Assembly: GCF_016735515.1 (NCBI RefSeq)
Contig: NZ_JAERQZ010000001.1
Coordinates: 4,142,746 to 4,206,745, forward strand
Reading direction: 5' to 3'
Origin: Piscinibacter sp. HJYY11
Lineage (GTDB): Bacteria; Pseudomonadota; Gammaproteobacteria; Burkholderiales; Burkholderiaceae_C
DNA length: 64,000 nucleotides
Below, in pieces: positions 42,813 to 52,302 of the stretch. The stretch's first letter is position 1, and each line of letters begins with the position of its first letter. The translations under genes and the position numbers were made by a program. The notes under the pieces are model-generated. The model had not been told where the DNA came from. It saw nothing but the letters and a program-made list of their open reading frames with translations, and searched no databases.

Positions 42813-43993
42813 GGCAGGCCTTTCAGGGTCTCGGCCAGCTGCTGCAGCGCCACGCTCTGCACGCCCGAGCGGGCCATCCAGTCCAGCACCGGCCGGGCCG
42901 CGGCGCGGTCGCGGTTGGCGATGGCGGCTTCGAGCAGCACGCGTGCATCGGCAGGCTCGCGCTGCACCTCGTAGTTGTGGCGCGCGAGCTTCAGCGCCTG
43001 CGCGTTGTCCTGGCGCACGGCCATCAGGAAACGCGCTTCTTCCTTCTCGTGCGTGGTGCGGCCGCGGCGTGCGTCGTCGAAGCGCGCCGCGAGGTCGGCC
43101 TGCCATTGCCGGGCCCGCGGGTCCTTGAGCTGGCTGGCGGCCAGCACCAGGCGCAGCAGCAGCGTGTCGGAGCGACCCTTGCCGTCGAGCAGCGTGAGCA
43201 CGTCGGCCGGGCGGCCGCGGTCGAGCAGGAAATCGGCGTAGGCGGCCAGGAGGTAGTTGTCGGCAACGCCGAGGGCGACGGCTAGGCGGAAGGCCTCGTC
43301 GGCCTCGCGGAAGCGGCCCAGGCGCTCCTCGATCTCGGCCAGACGGGTGAGAGCCCACAGGCGCTCGGGTGGCTCGGCTCCGGGCGCGGCCGCGAGGGCT
43401 GCGCGCAAGGCCTTGGCGGCGCTGTCGGCCTGGCCCGAGAGCGAATCGGCGCTGGCCACGCAGGCCACACCGATCAGCGCAGAGGCGTGCGGCGCGAGTT
43501 GCTCGCAGGCACGTCGCGCGGCGGGGTAGTCGGCGCGCACCATGTGGATCGCCGCCTGCCAGGCCCAGGCGTCACCGAGCGACGGGTCTTGCGCGACGGC
43601 GCCGCGCAGGTCGGCGAGGGCGCCTTCGAAGTCGTGGTTGAACTGGCGCAGCACTGCGCGCATCACGCGCACGCGAGGTGGCGGCGTGGGTGCGTTCCAC
43701 CAGGGGGCGAGCACCGCCTGCGCATAGCCCACCCAGCGCGGGTCGCCTTCGGCCGCCACTTCCTCGTAGTAGCGGCGCGCAAGGCGCACGGCGAGGTCGA
43801 CATCGTTCGGCTGGCGGGCCCAGGCGGCGCGCATCTCGCGCAGGTCGCTCATGCGGGCCGGGGTGGCGCGGCCGGGCAGGGTTTCCAGCAACTCGGCGTC
43901 GGATGCGGGGGTGAAAGGCGCTGCCCCGGCCGCCGCGCTGGCAAAAGGCAACAGGAGCAGGAAGATGTGGCGAAACGTGTCAGGCAGTCGCAT
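42809..43993 (-). CDS. Periplasmic TPR-repeat protein
   Basis: 394 residues. Signal peptide MRLPDTFRHIFLLLLPFASA ending near AAG-AAP. The rest is helical with TPR-like repeats (FNHDFEGALADLRGAVAQDP, ERLWALTRLAEIEERLGRFR, NYLLAAYADFLLDRGRPADV), hence a protein-binding scaffold. Coupled to the HupE-like gene (ATGA overlap), so the two probably act together at the inner membrane. Confidence 0.8.
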   Translation of the reverse strand: MRLPDTFRHIFLLLLPFASAAAGAAPFTPASDAELLETLPGRATPARMSDLREMRAAWARQPNDVDLAVRLARRYYEEVAAEGDPRWVGYAQAVLAPWWNAPTPPPRVRVMRAVLRQFNHDFEGALADLRGAVAQDPSLGDAWAWQAAIHMVRADYPAARRACEQLAPHASALIGVACVASADSLSGQADSAAKALRAALAAAPGAEPPERLWALTRLAEIEERLGRFREADEAFRLAVALGVADNYLLAAYADFLLDRGRPADVLTLLDGKGRSDTLLLRLVLAASQLKDPRARQWQADLAARFDDARRGRTTHEKEEARFLMAVRQDNAQALKLARHNYEVQREPADARVLLEAAIANRDRAAARPVLDWMARSGVQSVALQQLAETLKGLP

Positions 43994-44235
43994 GGCAGCC
44001 ACGAAAAACGAGCGCGGATGGTAGCAACCCTGTCACGACGCTCGCGCACATCTCACATTTGGGATCAGAATGCGCGCCGGCCCTGTCAACGAATCCGGAT
44101 GCCTGCCGTTGTGGCGATGTCAGCCTCGATCCGGTTCATTGGCGTGGGGCTGATTCCACGACGGCAAGCCGGTTGCCGAGGCCCGTTGCGGAATGGCCAG
44201 CCAGTGTTTGTTTTCAACCATCCAAGGAAAATCCC

Positions 44236-44433
44236 ATGAGCAAGCTTCTCTCTTCCCTGATCGTGGCTGCCTTCGCCCTGACCGCCGTGGGCGCACAAGC
44301 CGCTTCGCACGCCGGCGCTGCACCGGCCAAGGATGCCAAGCCCGCCGAAGCCAAGCCCGCTGCCAGCGGCGCCAAGAAGGCCGACAAGAAGGCCGACAAG
44401 AAGGCCGAGAAGAAGGAAGAAGCCAAGAAGTAA
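44236..44433 (+). CDS. Small secreted Lys/Ala-rich protein
   Basis: 65 residues: a Sec signal peptide MSKLLSSLIVAAFALTAVGA cleaved near AQA, then a low-complexity Ala-Pro-Lys stretch ending in alternating Lys-Lys-Ala/Asp units, repeating AAAKKADKKADKK-like blocks. Mature part about 43 residues, strongly basic and probably disordered. Found as short periplasmic proteins in this order; function unknown. A strong terminator follows within 25 bp, supporting a real monocistronic gene. Confidence 0.75.
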   Translation: MSKLLSSLIVAAFALTAVGAQAASHAGAAPAKDAKPAEAKPAASGAKKADKKADKKAEKKEEAKK

Positions 44434-44456
44434 TCCACTTCGGCTTCATGCAAAAA

Positions 44457-44484
44457 GGCAGGTGCGATGCACCTGCCTTTTTTT
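44457..44484 (+). terminator. Rho-independent terminator
   Basis: GGCAGGTGC-GAT-GCACCTGCC, a perfect 9-bp stem, followed by seven Ts. Confidence 0.93.
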
Positions 44485-44542
44485 ATTCGCGAGTGCCTCC
44501 GGCGCGGGCGTGGCTAACCCGCCAGGCGCATGGAAGCGAGGC

Positions 44543-44920
44543 TCAGGCCTGCGAGCGCCAGAGGTCGCGCAGCATCACGCCGATCGGCTGCGGCTTGGCC
44601 TTGGCGGGCGCCGCGGGTGTGGGCCGGGTCGGCGTGCCGCGTGCAAGCGTCCAGGCCACCGAGCGCGCGAGCGCCCAGGCCACGGCGACGAAGAGGCCCA
44701 TGCCGGCCACCGCGAAGGTCACGAGCAGTGCGCCGTGCACCCAGTTGTCGCCGAGCGCGCAGAAGAGCGCCGCGGCGATGACCGCCAGCGCGGCGGCGCG
44801 GCGGGCGCCTCGCGCCTCGAGCATGCCCCCGAGTGCCAGCGCGTAGCAGGCGACGAAAGCCCATGCGCAGATCATTTGCAGGAGGCTCAGCTTGTTCAGC
44901 GAGGCGTTGATGTCTTCCAT
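44543..44920 (-). CDS. Small membrane protein of unknown function
   Basis: 125 residues with about three hydrophobic helices (LLQMICAWAFVACYALALGG, AALAVIAAALFCALGDN, GALLVTFAVAGMGLFVAVAW) and a Pro/Lys-rich C-terminus (PTPAAPAKAKPQPIGVMLRD). The start may instead be at 44938, six codons upstream in frame (MSMLPLMEDIN). No family recognised; isolated. Confidence 0.6.
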   Translation of the reverse strand: MEDINASLNKLSLLQMICAWAFVACYALALGGMLEARGARRAAALAVIAAALFCALGDNWVHGALLVTFAVAGMGLFVAVAWALARSVAWTLARGTPTRPTPAAPAKAKPQPIGVMLRDLWRSQA

Positions 44921-45142
44921 GAGCGGAAGCATAGACATCTCAGACTCGTAACGGATGTCAGAAAAAGCCGTGTTGTGGGTTCTTCCACCGAGATGAGGGA
45001 GTGCACATGGGTGCCTTTGTGACAGCGGGGCGAAGGCTTGTCCGGATGGTGTGCAAAACGTCTCGTTCGGCTGGACGCAACGCCCGCCTTTGGGGCGGGT
45101 GCTAGATTGCCGCCCGACTTTCCACCCCCAACGGAGACACCC

Positions 45143-45598
45143 ATGAGCACCGAGACCTCCACCGCGGCGAGCGCCACGTCGAACGGCACCTTGGGCGCCG
45201 CGTTCGGAGCCACCTTGGGAGCGATAGGCATCGGCGTGCGCGACCTGCAGCGCTCTGCCGGGTTCTACCAACGCGTGCTGGGCATGAAGCAGCTGCAAAC
45301 CTTCAAGCTGCCCTACATGGACGAGATCGTGCTGGGCCTGGAAGGCAGCCGCGGCTCGGCCATCGTGCTCATGCACTGGACCGATGGCTCCGAGCGCCAC
45401 TACGGCAGCAATGGCATCAAGCTCGTCTTCTACGTGCCCGACCCGAAGGCCGTGGCGCAGCGCTTCCGCGACGAGGGCCTGGAGGTGGTGCGCGAGCCCG
45501 CGCCGGTGCCTGGCCTCGGCGATGCGATCGTCGGCTTCGCGAAAGACCCTGATGGCCACTTGATCGAGTTGCTGCAGGCAACGGTGCGGGCCGCCTGA
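45143..45598 (+). CDS. VOC/glyoxalase superfamily protein
   Basis: 151 residues. After a low-complexity Ser/Thr/Ala-rich N-terminus (about 25 residues) comes a vicinal-oxygen-chelate fold: IGIGVRDLQRSAGFYQRVLG (metal-ligand region position replaced by Gly-Val), GLEGSRGSAIVLMHWTDGS and the terminal FAKDPDGHLIELLQA with Glu ligand. It is close to glyoxalase I or dioxygenase-type members, but the usual first His is absent (GIGV), so substrate and activity are unknown. Next gene is a TetR regulator 19 bp downstream. Confidence 0.8.
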   Translation: MSTETSTAASATSNGTLGAAFGATLGAIGIGVRDLQRSAGFYQRVLGMKQLQTFKLPYMDEIVLGLEGSRGSAIVLMHWTDGSERHYGSNGIKLVFYVPDPKAVAQRFRDEGLEVVREPAPVPGLGDAIVGFAKDPDGHLIELLQATVRAA

Positions 45599-45617
45599 CT
45601 CACGCAGCCGCACGCGC

Positions 45618-46361
45618 ATGGTTCGCAAGGCCGCAGCGCCCGCTGCACCGAAGGCGCGCCTCTCCGCGCAGGCGCGGCGCCTGCAGATCATGGACAGCGC
45701 CACCGCGCTGATCGTGGGCCGCGGTCTCGCGCATTGCACGCTCGACGAAGTGGCGGTGGCGGCCGGCATCAGCAAGGCGCTCATCTACCGCCATTTCTCC
45801 AGCCGCGATGAGCTGCTCAAGGCGCTGCTCGAGCATGAGTTCGCCGTGCTGCGTGGCCGTGGGCTCGGCGCCTTTGCGCCCGATGCGCCTTTCGAGCATG
45901 TGGTGCGCGTGTCCACACGGCGGGCCTTCGAATACCTGCACGAGCGAGGCGCGATCCTGCGCGAGCTGTTCAGCGACCGCTCGGCGATCGAGCTGCTGCA
46001 GGAGCGCGATCGCAAGGAGCGCCTGCAGAGCACGCGCTTCTTCGTGGAGAAATCCATCCGCACCTACGAAGTGCCGCCCGAGGTGGCGCAGGTGATCGCC
46101 GTCATCACCATCAACGCGCCTGCGGCGGCCGCACGCGGCCTGCGACGCTTCGGCTTTGCGCCCGACATGAGCGCCGAGGTGTGGTCCGAGTTCGTGCTCG
46201 GTGGATGGGCGGCGGTGGCGCGCCGGTTCGCCACGGCACCGCGCGCAACGGGCAAACCCGCGTTGTCGACAAGCGACATGGATTTGTCGAACCCGCACCG
46301 GAAGAACCCGAAGCGGAGCGTCGCGAAGGCGACTGGCAAGCGCGCGTCTCCCCGGCGCTGA
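45618..46361 (+). CDS. TetR family regulator
   Basis: 247 residues. HTH near residues 35-65: HCTLDEVAVAAGISKALIYR, then HFSSRDELLKALLEHEF. The ligand domain resembles fatty-acid/acyl-CoA-responsive TetR members. The C-terminal tail is Lys/Arg-rich (RKNPKRSVAKATGKRASPRR), a possible non-specific DNA contact. Operator-like half-sites lie in the next intergenic region before the porin and acyl-CoA synthetase, so it likely controls them. Confidence 0.88.
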   Translation: MVRKAAAPAAPKARLSAQARRLQIMDSATALIVGRGLAHCTLDEVAVAAGISKALIYRHFSSRDELLKALLEHEFAVLRGRGLGAFAPDAPFEHVVRVSTRRAFEYLHERGAILRELFSDRSAIELLQERDRKERLQSTRFFVEKSIRTYEVPPEVAQVIAVITINAPAAAARGLRRFGFAPDMSAEVWSEFVLGGWAAVARRFATAPRATGKPALSTSDMDLSNPHRKNPKRSVAKATGKRASPRR

Positions 46362-46430
46362 GCCGGTGCCTCCTGCGGTGTTCTGCTTGATGCACTGCGG
46401 TGGAGGGATTCCCCTCGCTTGAGCTGTCAG

Positions 46431-46454
46431 GTCTATTTGTAGACCATTTGTCTA
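46431..46454. promoter_or_regulatory. Tandem overlapping palindromes (TetR operator candidate)
   Basis: GTCTA-TTTG-TAGAC (46431-46444) and TAGAC-CATTT-GTCTA (46440-46454) share their middle half-site, giving three alternating half-sites at 9-10 bp steps, 110 bp upstream of the porin. Confidence 0.65.
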
Positions 46455-46563
46455 CTAAGGTGCCCGCCCAAGATGGCGCCGAACGTCCGGGATCACAGAG
46501 AAGTGTGGAACGCACCCGCCGTGTGCTGCACGGCAGGACGAACAAGGACTGGAGACAAACGTG

Positions 46564-47727
46564 ATGAAGCGATCGGTGATGGCCCTGGCCGCAGCGGCGG
46601 CCTGTTCGAGTGGGATGGCGCAAGTGCCGCCCACGCCCGGCGTGGTCCTGTACGGCGGCGTGGACGGCAACGTGACGCGCGCAAGCGCCACCGGCCGTGG
46701 CTCGATCTGGCAGGTGCGTGACGGCGGCATGTACGTCACCAAGCTCGGCTTCACCGGCCGTGAAGACCTGGGCGGTGGCTGGGCCGCGAGCTTCGTGATG
46801 GAGTCGCAGGCGAGCAGCGACACCGGCCTCGGCTCCAACACCAACACCGGCAACACGCCCGCCACCAACAGCCCGCCCACCGGCACGCCGAGCGGCCTCA
46901 ACTGGAACCGCAAATCCACCGTCAGCCTGCACTCGCCTCTGGGCGAAGTGCGCTTCGGCCGCGACTACACCACGACCTTCGTGCCCACCACCTACATGGA
47001 CCCGTTCTTCAGCGCGGGCGTGGCCAGCGCGGTGAACCTGCAGGTCTTCTACACGCAGACCGTGGCACCGCCCCCGCTCGTGCGTGCGAGCAACATGGTC
47101 GGCTACTACATCCCCGCGACCTGGGTGCCGGGCCTCTATGCCTATGCACAAGTCGCGGCCGGTGAAGGCACCGGCGCACGCTTCACCGGCGTGGGCTCCG
47201 GCTACCGCAAGGGGCCGCTGCTGGTGAGTGGCGCGTGGGGCAAGACCAAGGGGCCGCTGATCGGGAGCTCGACCACCGTGGGGGTCCCCGGTGCAGTCAC
47301 CGCAGCATCGACCTCGGGCGACAACAACCTCACGGTGTGGTCTTTCGGTGTGTCGTATGCCTTCGGTGGTTTCAAGCCCATGTTCTTCTACCAGTCGCAG
47401 GTGATGGACCGCTTCGGCGTCGCCGGTGGCGTGACCGAACTGGACCGCCAGGTCGACGACTGGCTCGTCGGCTTCTCGTGGGCCATCGGTGCCAACACGA
47501 TCAAGGCCGCGTATTCGACGAAGAACGACAAGGGCCTGGCCAACGTCGACCCAAAGCAGATCGGCCTCGGTTATTCGTACCACCTGTCCAAGCGCACGGC
47601 GGTGTACGCCAACGCCGTGCAAATCAAGAACAAGAACGGCGGCTCGTACAGCTTCCTCGCGGGCTACGCCCCGGTGGCCAACGGCACCAGCCGTGCCATC
47701 CAGGCGGGCCTCAGCCACAACTTCTGA
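46564..47727 (+). CDS. Gram-negative porin (outer membrane)
   Basis: 387 residues; ATG at 46564 directly preceded by an in-frame GTG. Signal peptide MKRSVMALAAAAACSSGMAQ. General porin strands: GVVLYGGVDGNVTRASATGR, KLGFTGREDLGGGWAASFVM, GEVRFGRDYTTTFVPTTYMD and the terminal Phe-ending RAIQAGLSHNF. Follows the TetR regulator and precedes an acyl-CoA synthetase, suggesting uptake of an aromatic or fatty acid. A strong terminator follows. Confidence 0.92.
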   Translation: MKRSVMALAAAAACSSGMAQVPPTPGVVLYGGVDGNVTRASATGRGSIWQVRDGGMYVTKLGFTGREDLGGGWAASFVMESQASSDTGLGSNTNTGNTPATNSPPTGTPSGLNWNRKSTVSLHSPLGEVRFGRDYTTTFVPTTYMDPFFSAGVASAVNLQVFYTQTVAPPPLVRASNMVGYYIPATWVPGLYAYAQVAAGEGTGARFTGVGSGYRKGPLLVSGAWGKTKGPLIGSSTTVGVPGAVTAASTSGDNNLTVWSFGVSYAFGGFKPMFFYQSQVMDRFGVAGGVTELDRQVDDWLVGFSWAIGANTIKAAYSTKNDKGLANVDPKQIGLGYSYHLSKRTAVYANAVQIKNKNGGSYSFLAGYAPVANGTSRAIQAGLSHNF

Positions 47728-47773
47728 TGTTTCTAGGCGGTGCCGGGGTGAGAGTCCGGCTGCATGCTTTGAT

Positions 47774-47798
47774 GGGGGCTTCGGCCCCCGTTTTTTTT
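47774..47798 (+). terminator. Rho-independent terminator after the porin gene
   Basis: GGGGGC-TTCG-GCCCCC hairpin followed by a G and eight Ts. Confidence 0.93.
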
Positions 47799-47870
47799 GC
47801 GGGTATGCCCCCATGAGGATCGGTGTGCTCCGCGGCGAAAAATGAAGCTCACCCACGAGAGGCTTCACGC

Positions 47871-49436
47871 ATGAACGCAGTTGTTTCCGCTCTCGACGCC
47901 ACCGTATTGCAGCAGGCGATGGCGGTGGCCATGACGCGTGGCATGTCGGTGGCCCTGTGGGCCCGGCTCATGCCAGAGGCCCGCGCGATCGTGAGCGAGG
48001 CCGGCTCGCGCAGCTTTGCCGAGCTCAATGCGCGCTGCAACCAGCTCGTGCGCATGCTGCGCGCACGGGGCCTCGCGGCGGGTGACGGCATCGCGCTCCT
48101 GTGCAGCAACCGAGTCGAGTTTGCCGAGGTCTTCTGGGCCTCGCGGCGCGCCGGCCTGCGCATCACGCCGGTCAACTGGCACCTCACCGCCGACGAGGCG
48201 GCCTACATCGTCAACGACTGCGATGCCAAGGCGCTTTTCTTCGACGCGCGTTTCACCGGCATCGCGCAGGAGCTCGTCGAGAAGACGCATTGCGCGCGCT
48301 TTGCCATCGGCGGTGGGCTCGCCGGTTTCGACGACTACGAGGCCGCGATTGCCGATCAGCCCATCGACGACATCGCCGACCCGCAGCTCGGCACCTCGAT
48401 GCTCTACACCTCGGGCACCACCGGCCGCCCCAAGGGCGTGAACCGTGCGGCGGTGGCGGGCAGCCCCACCAGCGAGGCCGCGGCCTACACGCCGGGCGCG
48501 AGCGTGCACCTGTGCACCGGGCCGCTGTACCACGCCGCGCCGCTCACGTTTTCGCTCGCCGTGCCCAACACGTATGGTGCCGCGGTGGTGATGATGGACG
48601 GCTGGGACGCCGAGCGAGCGCTGCAGCTCATCGAGCAGCACCAGGTCACGCACACGCACATGGTGCCCACCATGTTCCACCGCATGCTGGCCTTGCCCGA
48701 GGCCACGCGTGCGCGGCATGACCTGCGTTCGCTGCGCTACGTGCTGCACGGCGCCGCGCCATGCCCGGTCACGGTGAAGCGGCGGCTGATCGAGTGGATC
48801 GGCCCGATCGTGCACGAGTACTACGCGGCCACCGAGGGCATGGGCTGCTTGGTGGACTCGCCCACCTGGCTGGCCAAGCCCGGCACGGTGGGCCAGCCCG
48901 AGCCGGGGCACATCCGCATCCTCGGGGAAGACGGGCGCGAGATGCCGGCCGGCGAGGTGGGCACCGTCTACCTGCGCGCGCCCGACGAGGGCCGCTTCAG
49001 CTACTACAAGGACCCGGCCAAGACCGCCAAGGCCTACGTCGGCTCGCACTACACGCTCGGCGACATGGGCTACCTCGATGAGGACGGCTTTCTCTTCCTC
49101 ACCGACCGCAGCGCGCACCTCATCATCTCGGGCGGCGTCAACATCTACCCGGCCGAAGTGGAGGCCCTGCTGCTCACGCACCCGGCCGTGGCCGACGTCG
49201 GCGTGATCGGCGTGCCCAACGAGGAGTGGGGCGAGGAAGTGAAGGCGGTGGTGATGCTGCAGGCGACACACGCGCCTTCGCCCGAACTCGCCCAGGCGCT
49301 GATCGGCCACTGCCGTGACCGGCTGGCGCACTTCAAATGCCCGAAGAGCGTCGACTTCGTCGACCAGCTGCCGCGGCTCGACAACGGCAAGCTCTACAAG
49401 CAGAAGCTGCGCGAGGCCTACCGGGCCAAGGCCTGA
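47871..49436 (+). CDS. AMP-forming acyl-CoA synthetase
   Basis: 521 residues, ANL superfamily. P-loop motif TSMLYTSGTTGRPKGVNRAA, adenylate motif EYYAATEGMG, YLGDMGYL-like TLGDMGYLDEDGFLFLTDRS and the C-terminal catalytic Lys in LDNGKLYKQKL. It activates a carboxylic acid to its CoA thioester; substrate unknown (fatty or aromatic acid by family). It has no signal. Preceded by porin and TetR genes and a terminator, so it has its own promoter. Confidence 0.93.
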   Translation: MNAVVSALDATVLQQAMAVAMTRGMSVALWARLMPEARAIVSEAGSRSFAELNARCNQLVRMLRARGLAAGDGIALLCSNRVEFAEVFWASRRAGLRITPVNWHLTADEAAYIVNDCDAKALFFDARFTGIAQELVEKTHCARFAIGGGLAGFDDYEAAIADQPIDDIADPQLGTSMLYTSGTTGRPKGVNRAAVAGSPTSEAAAYTPGASVHLCTGPLYHAAPLTFSLAVPNTYGAAVVMMDGWDAERALQLIEQHQVTHTHMVPTMFHRMLALPEATRARHDLRSLRYVLHGAAPCPVTVKRRLIEWIGPIVHEYYAATEGMGCLVDSPTWLAKPGTVGQPEPGHIRILGEDGREMPAGEVGTVYLRAPDEGRFSYYKDPAKTAKAYVGSHYTLGDMGYLDEDGFLFLTDRSAHLIISGGVNIYPAEVEALLLTHPAVADVGVIGVPNEEWGEEVKAVVMLQATHAPSPELAQALIGHCRDRLAHFKCPKSVDFVDQLPRLDNGKLYKQKLREAYRAKA

Positions 49437-49571
49437 AAGCCGGCCCGGCTTGCAAAACTCTTCACGGTTTGCAAGCGTTTGTGACCTTGCCTCTTGCCTT
49501 TCGGCGGCGAGTGCTCAAGGCCGACCGGCGGCGCCCGATATCCCGTCAGAACCTCCTCGGGCCCCTGTGCC

Positions 49572-52301
49572 ATGTATCGACACGTCCTCATCCGCTGGCG
49601 GGCCATTCCCGCCATCACCCGCCTGTATGTCACCGCCGCCAGCGTGGCCGGTGCCTTGCTGGCCGCGCTGGGCGGGGGCACGTGGTGGATGCTGGAGCGG
49701 GCCTACACGACCAGCGTGCAGCTCGCCTACAGCGAGGTCGACAGCGCGTCGCAGCGCCTGAGCGACCGGGTGCAGCGCCTGTTCGACCAGCTCAACCAGA
49801 CCGCCTCGCTCGTCAAGCATTACCAAGAGAATAACGGCGGCGCCGACCTCGTGATGATGGAGAAGAGCGGCCTGCTCATCCCGGCCGGCCGCCTGTCGAT
49901 GGCGTTGGCCGACCAGATGGGCCAGGTGCTCGGCATGACCGAAGCGCAAGGCGCCGTGCCGGCCAAGGCCAAGCACGTGGCCGACCGCCAGCATTTCCAG
50001 GGCTCATGGACGCGCACCGACCTCGCGATCGCGCAGCCGGTGTATTCCGACGAACTCAAGCGCTGGCTGGTGCCCGGCGGCAAGCAGCTGCAGCATCCCA
50101 ACGGCAAGTTCGCCGGCGCGGTGCTGCTCGCCTTCGATGCGGCGCTGCTGACCGAAGGCTTCGTCGTCAACGACAGCCCCGGCAACGCGGTGGGCGTGGT
50201 CGGCAGCGACGGCATCTTCCGGTCGCGCCTGGCCGACGAGCGCCAGAGCGCCGGTGACCAGGTCGACGGCGAGCAGATCGTGCGCGCGGTCAACCGTGCC
50301 GACCGGGCGATGGTGCCATCGGCCAGCTCCATCGACGGCATCGTGCGCTTCCGCTCCGTCACGCCAATTCCCGGCCACGACCTCTATGCCGTGGTGGCGG
50401 TGCCGGCGTCGACCTCGATGGCGGGCTACTACGCGCTGCGCACCAAGACGCTCGCGACCGCCGCCGCCGGTGCGCTGCTCATCCTCTTCATGACGGTGGT
50501 GCTCTCGCGCCAGTCGATGCGCCTGCGCCGTACCGTGATCCAGAAGGAGGCCGCCGAGCTGCGCGTCTACCACGAGAAGGAAATGCTCGAGGTCACGCTG
50601 CGCTCCATCGTCGATGGCGTGGCCACCACCAACTACCTCGGCCGCATCACCTACCTCAACCCCGCCGCCGAAGCGATGACCGGATGGCCCGCCGCGCAGG
50701 CCATCGGCAAGCCGGTGTCGGAGGTGATCTGCCTCACGCACGCCCACACCCGCGAGCGCCTCGGCCTTGGCCTCAACGAGTTTGCCCGCCCCGGTGCCCA
50801 GCCGCGCCCCCCGCGCGACTCGGTGCTGGTGCAGCGCGACGGCGCCCACCGCTCGATCGAGGACTCGGCCGCGCCCATCCTCAACCGCAACGGCCAGGCC
50901 GTGGGGGCGGTGCTGGTGCTGCACGACGTGAGCCCGGCCAAGAAGCTCGCCGCCGAGATGTCGTACCAGGCGAGCCACGACCTGCTCACCGGCCTCGTCA
51001 ACCGCGCGGCCTTCGAGGTGCGCCTCGACGCCGCCATCACCACGCAGGACCTGGACGACACCGGCGTCGTGATGTTCCTCGACCTCGACCAGTTCAAGGT
51101 CGTCAACGACACCTGCGGCCACGTCGCCGGCGACCAGCTGCTGAAGCAGGTCACTGCGCTGCTGATGCAGGAGATCCGCAAGCAGGACACGCTGGCCCGC
51201 CTGGGCGGCGACGAGTTCGCCGTGCTGCTCGAAGCCTGCCCGCTCGAGCCGGCGCTGCGCGTGGCCGAGGCGATGCGCCGCCGCATCAGCGAGCTGCAGT
51301 TCTCCTGGGAAGGCCGCTCCTTCCAGCTCACGGTGAGCGTGGGCGTGGTGCCCTTCAAGGCCCACCAGTACACCCGCTCCGACCTGCTGCGCGTGGCCGA
51401 CTCGTCGTGCTACGTCGCGAAGGAAGCCGGCCGCAACCGCGTGCATGTCTACGACGAGGCCGACACGGCGGTGGCCACCCGCAACGACGAGCTCGACTGG
51501 TACTCGCGCCTGCAGAAGGCGCTCACCCACGACCGCTTCGTGCTCTACGCACAGCGCATCGCCTCCATCCAGGAAGACGCCGGCGGCTACGAGAGCGTGG
51601 AGGTGCTGATCCGCCTGCGCGACGACGAAGGCAAGATCGTCGCGCCCATCGCCTTCATTCCGGCCGCCGAGCGCTACGGCCTCATGCCGCAGATCGACCG
51701 CTGGGTGATCTCGAAGGCGCTGGAGATGCACGCCGACTTTGCGCGCCACTACACGCTGCCGGCGCGCTTCTCGATCAACCTCTCGGGCGCGTCGATGGCG
51801 GACCCGACGCTCGTGGACTTCGTGCGCCAGGAGCTGAAGAAGCACCGCGTGTCGCCCGAGCTGATCTGCTTCGAGATCACCGAGACCGCGGCGGTGGCGA
51901 GCTTCGACGTGGCGGTGCAGATGATCAACGGCCTGCGCGAGCTGGGCTGCCGTTTTGCGCTCGACGACTTCGGCGCCGGCATGTCCTCGTTCACGTACCT
52001 GAAGCGCCTGCCGGTCGACTACGTGAAGATCGACGGCGCCTTCGTGAAGGACATGGCCAAGGACGCGGTCGACTTCGCGATGGTCGAGGCCATCCACAAC
52101 ATCGCCCACCGCATGGGCCTGCGCACCGTGGCCGAGTTCGTGCAGAACGACGTGACCATCGAGTTGCTGCGCGGCCTGGGCGTCGACTACGTGCAAGGCT
52201 ACGGCGTGGAGAAACCGCGCCCGCTCGACGACGACACGCGCAGCGGCCCGTCGCCCTCCTTCGTGGCCCCGAAGGCTGCCCCGAAGCTGATGGCCGCCTG
52301 A
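49572..52301 (+). CDS. Membrane sensor with PAS, GGDEF and EAL domains
   Basis: 909 residues. First membrane helix about 19-37, a periplasmic sensor of about 245 residues, second helix near 293-311, PAS (about 335-455), GGDEF (about 458-630) and EAL (about 645-895). The diguanylate cyclase motif is intact (LGGDEF, residues 545-549) with an upstream RxxD inhibitory site (RKQD, 536-539). The EAL motif reads EVL (677-679), but later phosphodiesterase residues are present: INLSGASM, CFEITETAAV, DDFGAGMSSF, KIDGAFVKDM, QGYGVEKP. Converges with the hybrid kinase of the phytochrome operon with one base between, so both may share a light-dependent c-di-GMP output. Confidence 0.93.
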   Translation: MYRHVLIRWRAIPAITRLYVTAASVAGALLAALGGGTWWMLERAYTTSVQLAYSEVDSASQRLSDRVQRLFDQLNQTASLVKHYQENNGGADLVMMEKSGLLIPAGRLSMALADQMGQVLGMTEAQGAVPAKAKHVADRQHFQGSWTRTDLAIAQPVYSDELKRWLVPGGKQLQHPNGKFAGAVLLAFDAALLTEGFVVNDSPGNAVGVVGSDGIFRSRLADERQSAGDQVDGEQIVRAVNRADRAMVPSASSIDGIVRFRSVTPIPGHDLYAVVAVPASTSMAGYYALRTKTLATAAAGALLILFMTVVLSRQSMRLRRTVIQKEAAELRVYHEKEMLEVTLRSIVDGVATTNYLGRITYLNPAAEAMTGWPAAQAIGKPVSEVICLTHAHTRERLGLGLNEFARPGAQPRPPRDSVLVQRDGAHRSIEDSAAPILNRNGQAVGAVLVLHDVSPAKKLAAEMSYQASHDLLTGLVNRAAFEVRLDAAITTQDLDDTGVVMFLDLDQFKVVNDTCGHVAGDQLLKQVTALLMQEIRKQDTLARLGGDEFAVLLEACPLEPALRVAEAMRRRISELQFSWEGRSFQLTVSVGVVPFKAHQYTRSDLLRVADSSCYVAKEAGRNRVHVYDEADTAVATRNDELDWYSRLQKALTHDRFVLYAQRIASIQEDAGGYESVEVLIRLRDDEGKIVAPIAFIPAAERYGLMPQIDRWVISKALEMHADFARHYTLPARFSINLSGASMADPTLVDFVRQELKKHRVSPELICFEITETAAVASFDVAVQMINGLRELGCRFALDDFGAGMSSFTYLKRLPVDYVKIDGAFVKDMAKDAVDFAMVEAIHNIAHRMGLRTVAEFVQNDVTIELLRGLGVDYVQGYGVEKPRPLDDDTRSGPSPSFVAPKAAPKLMAA

Positions 52302-52302
52302 T

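Noticed and set aside
44543-45784. 413-codon minus frame joining the small membrane protein to upstream sequence
   Set aside because: The upstream half is antisense to the VOC gene; only the last 125 residues have a natural composition and membrane pattern.
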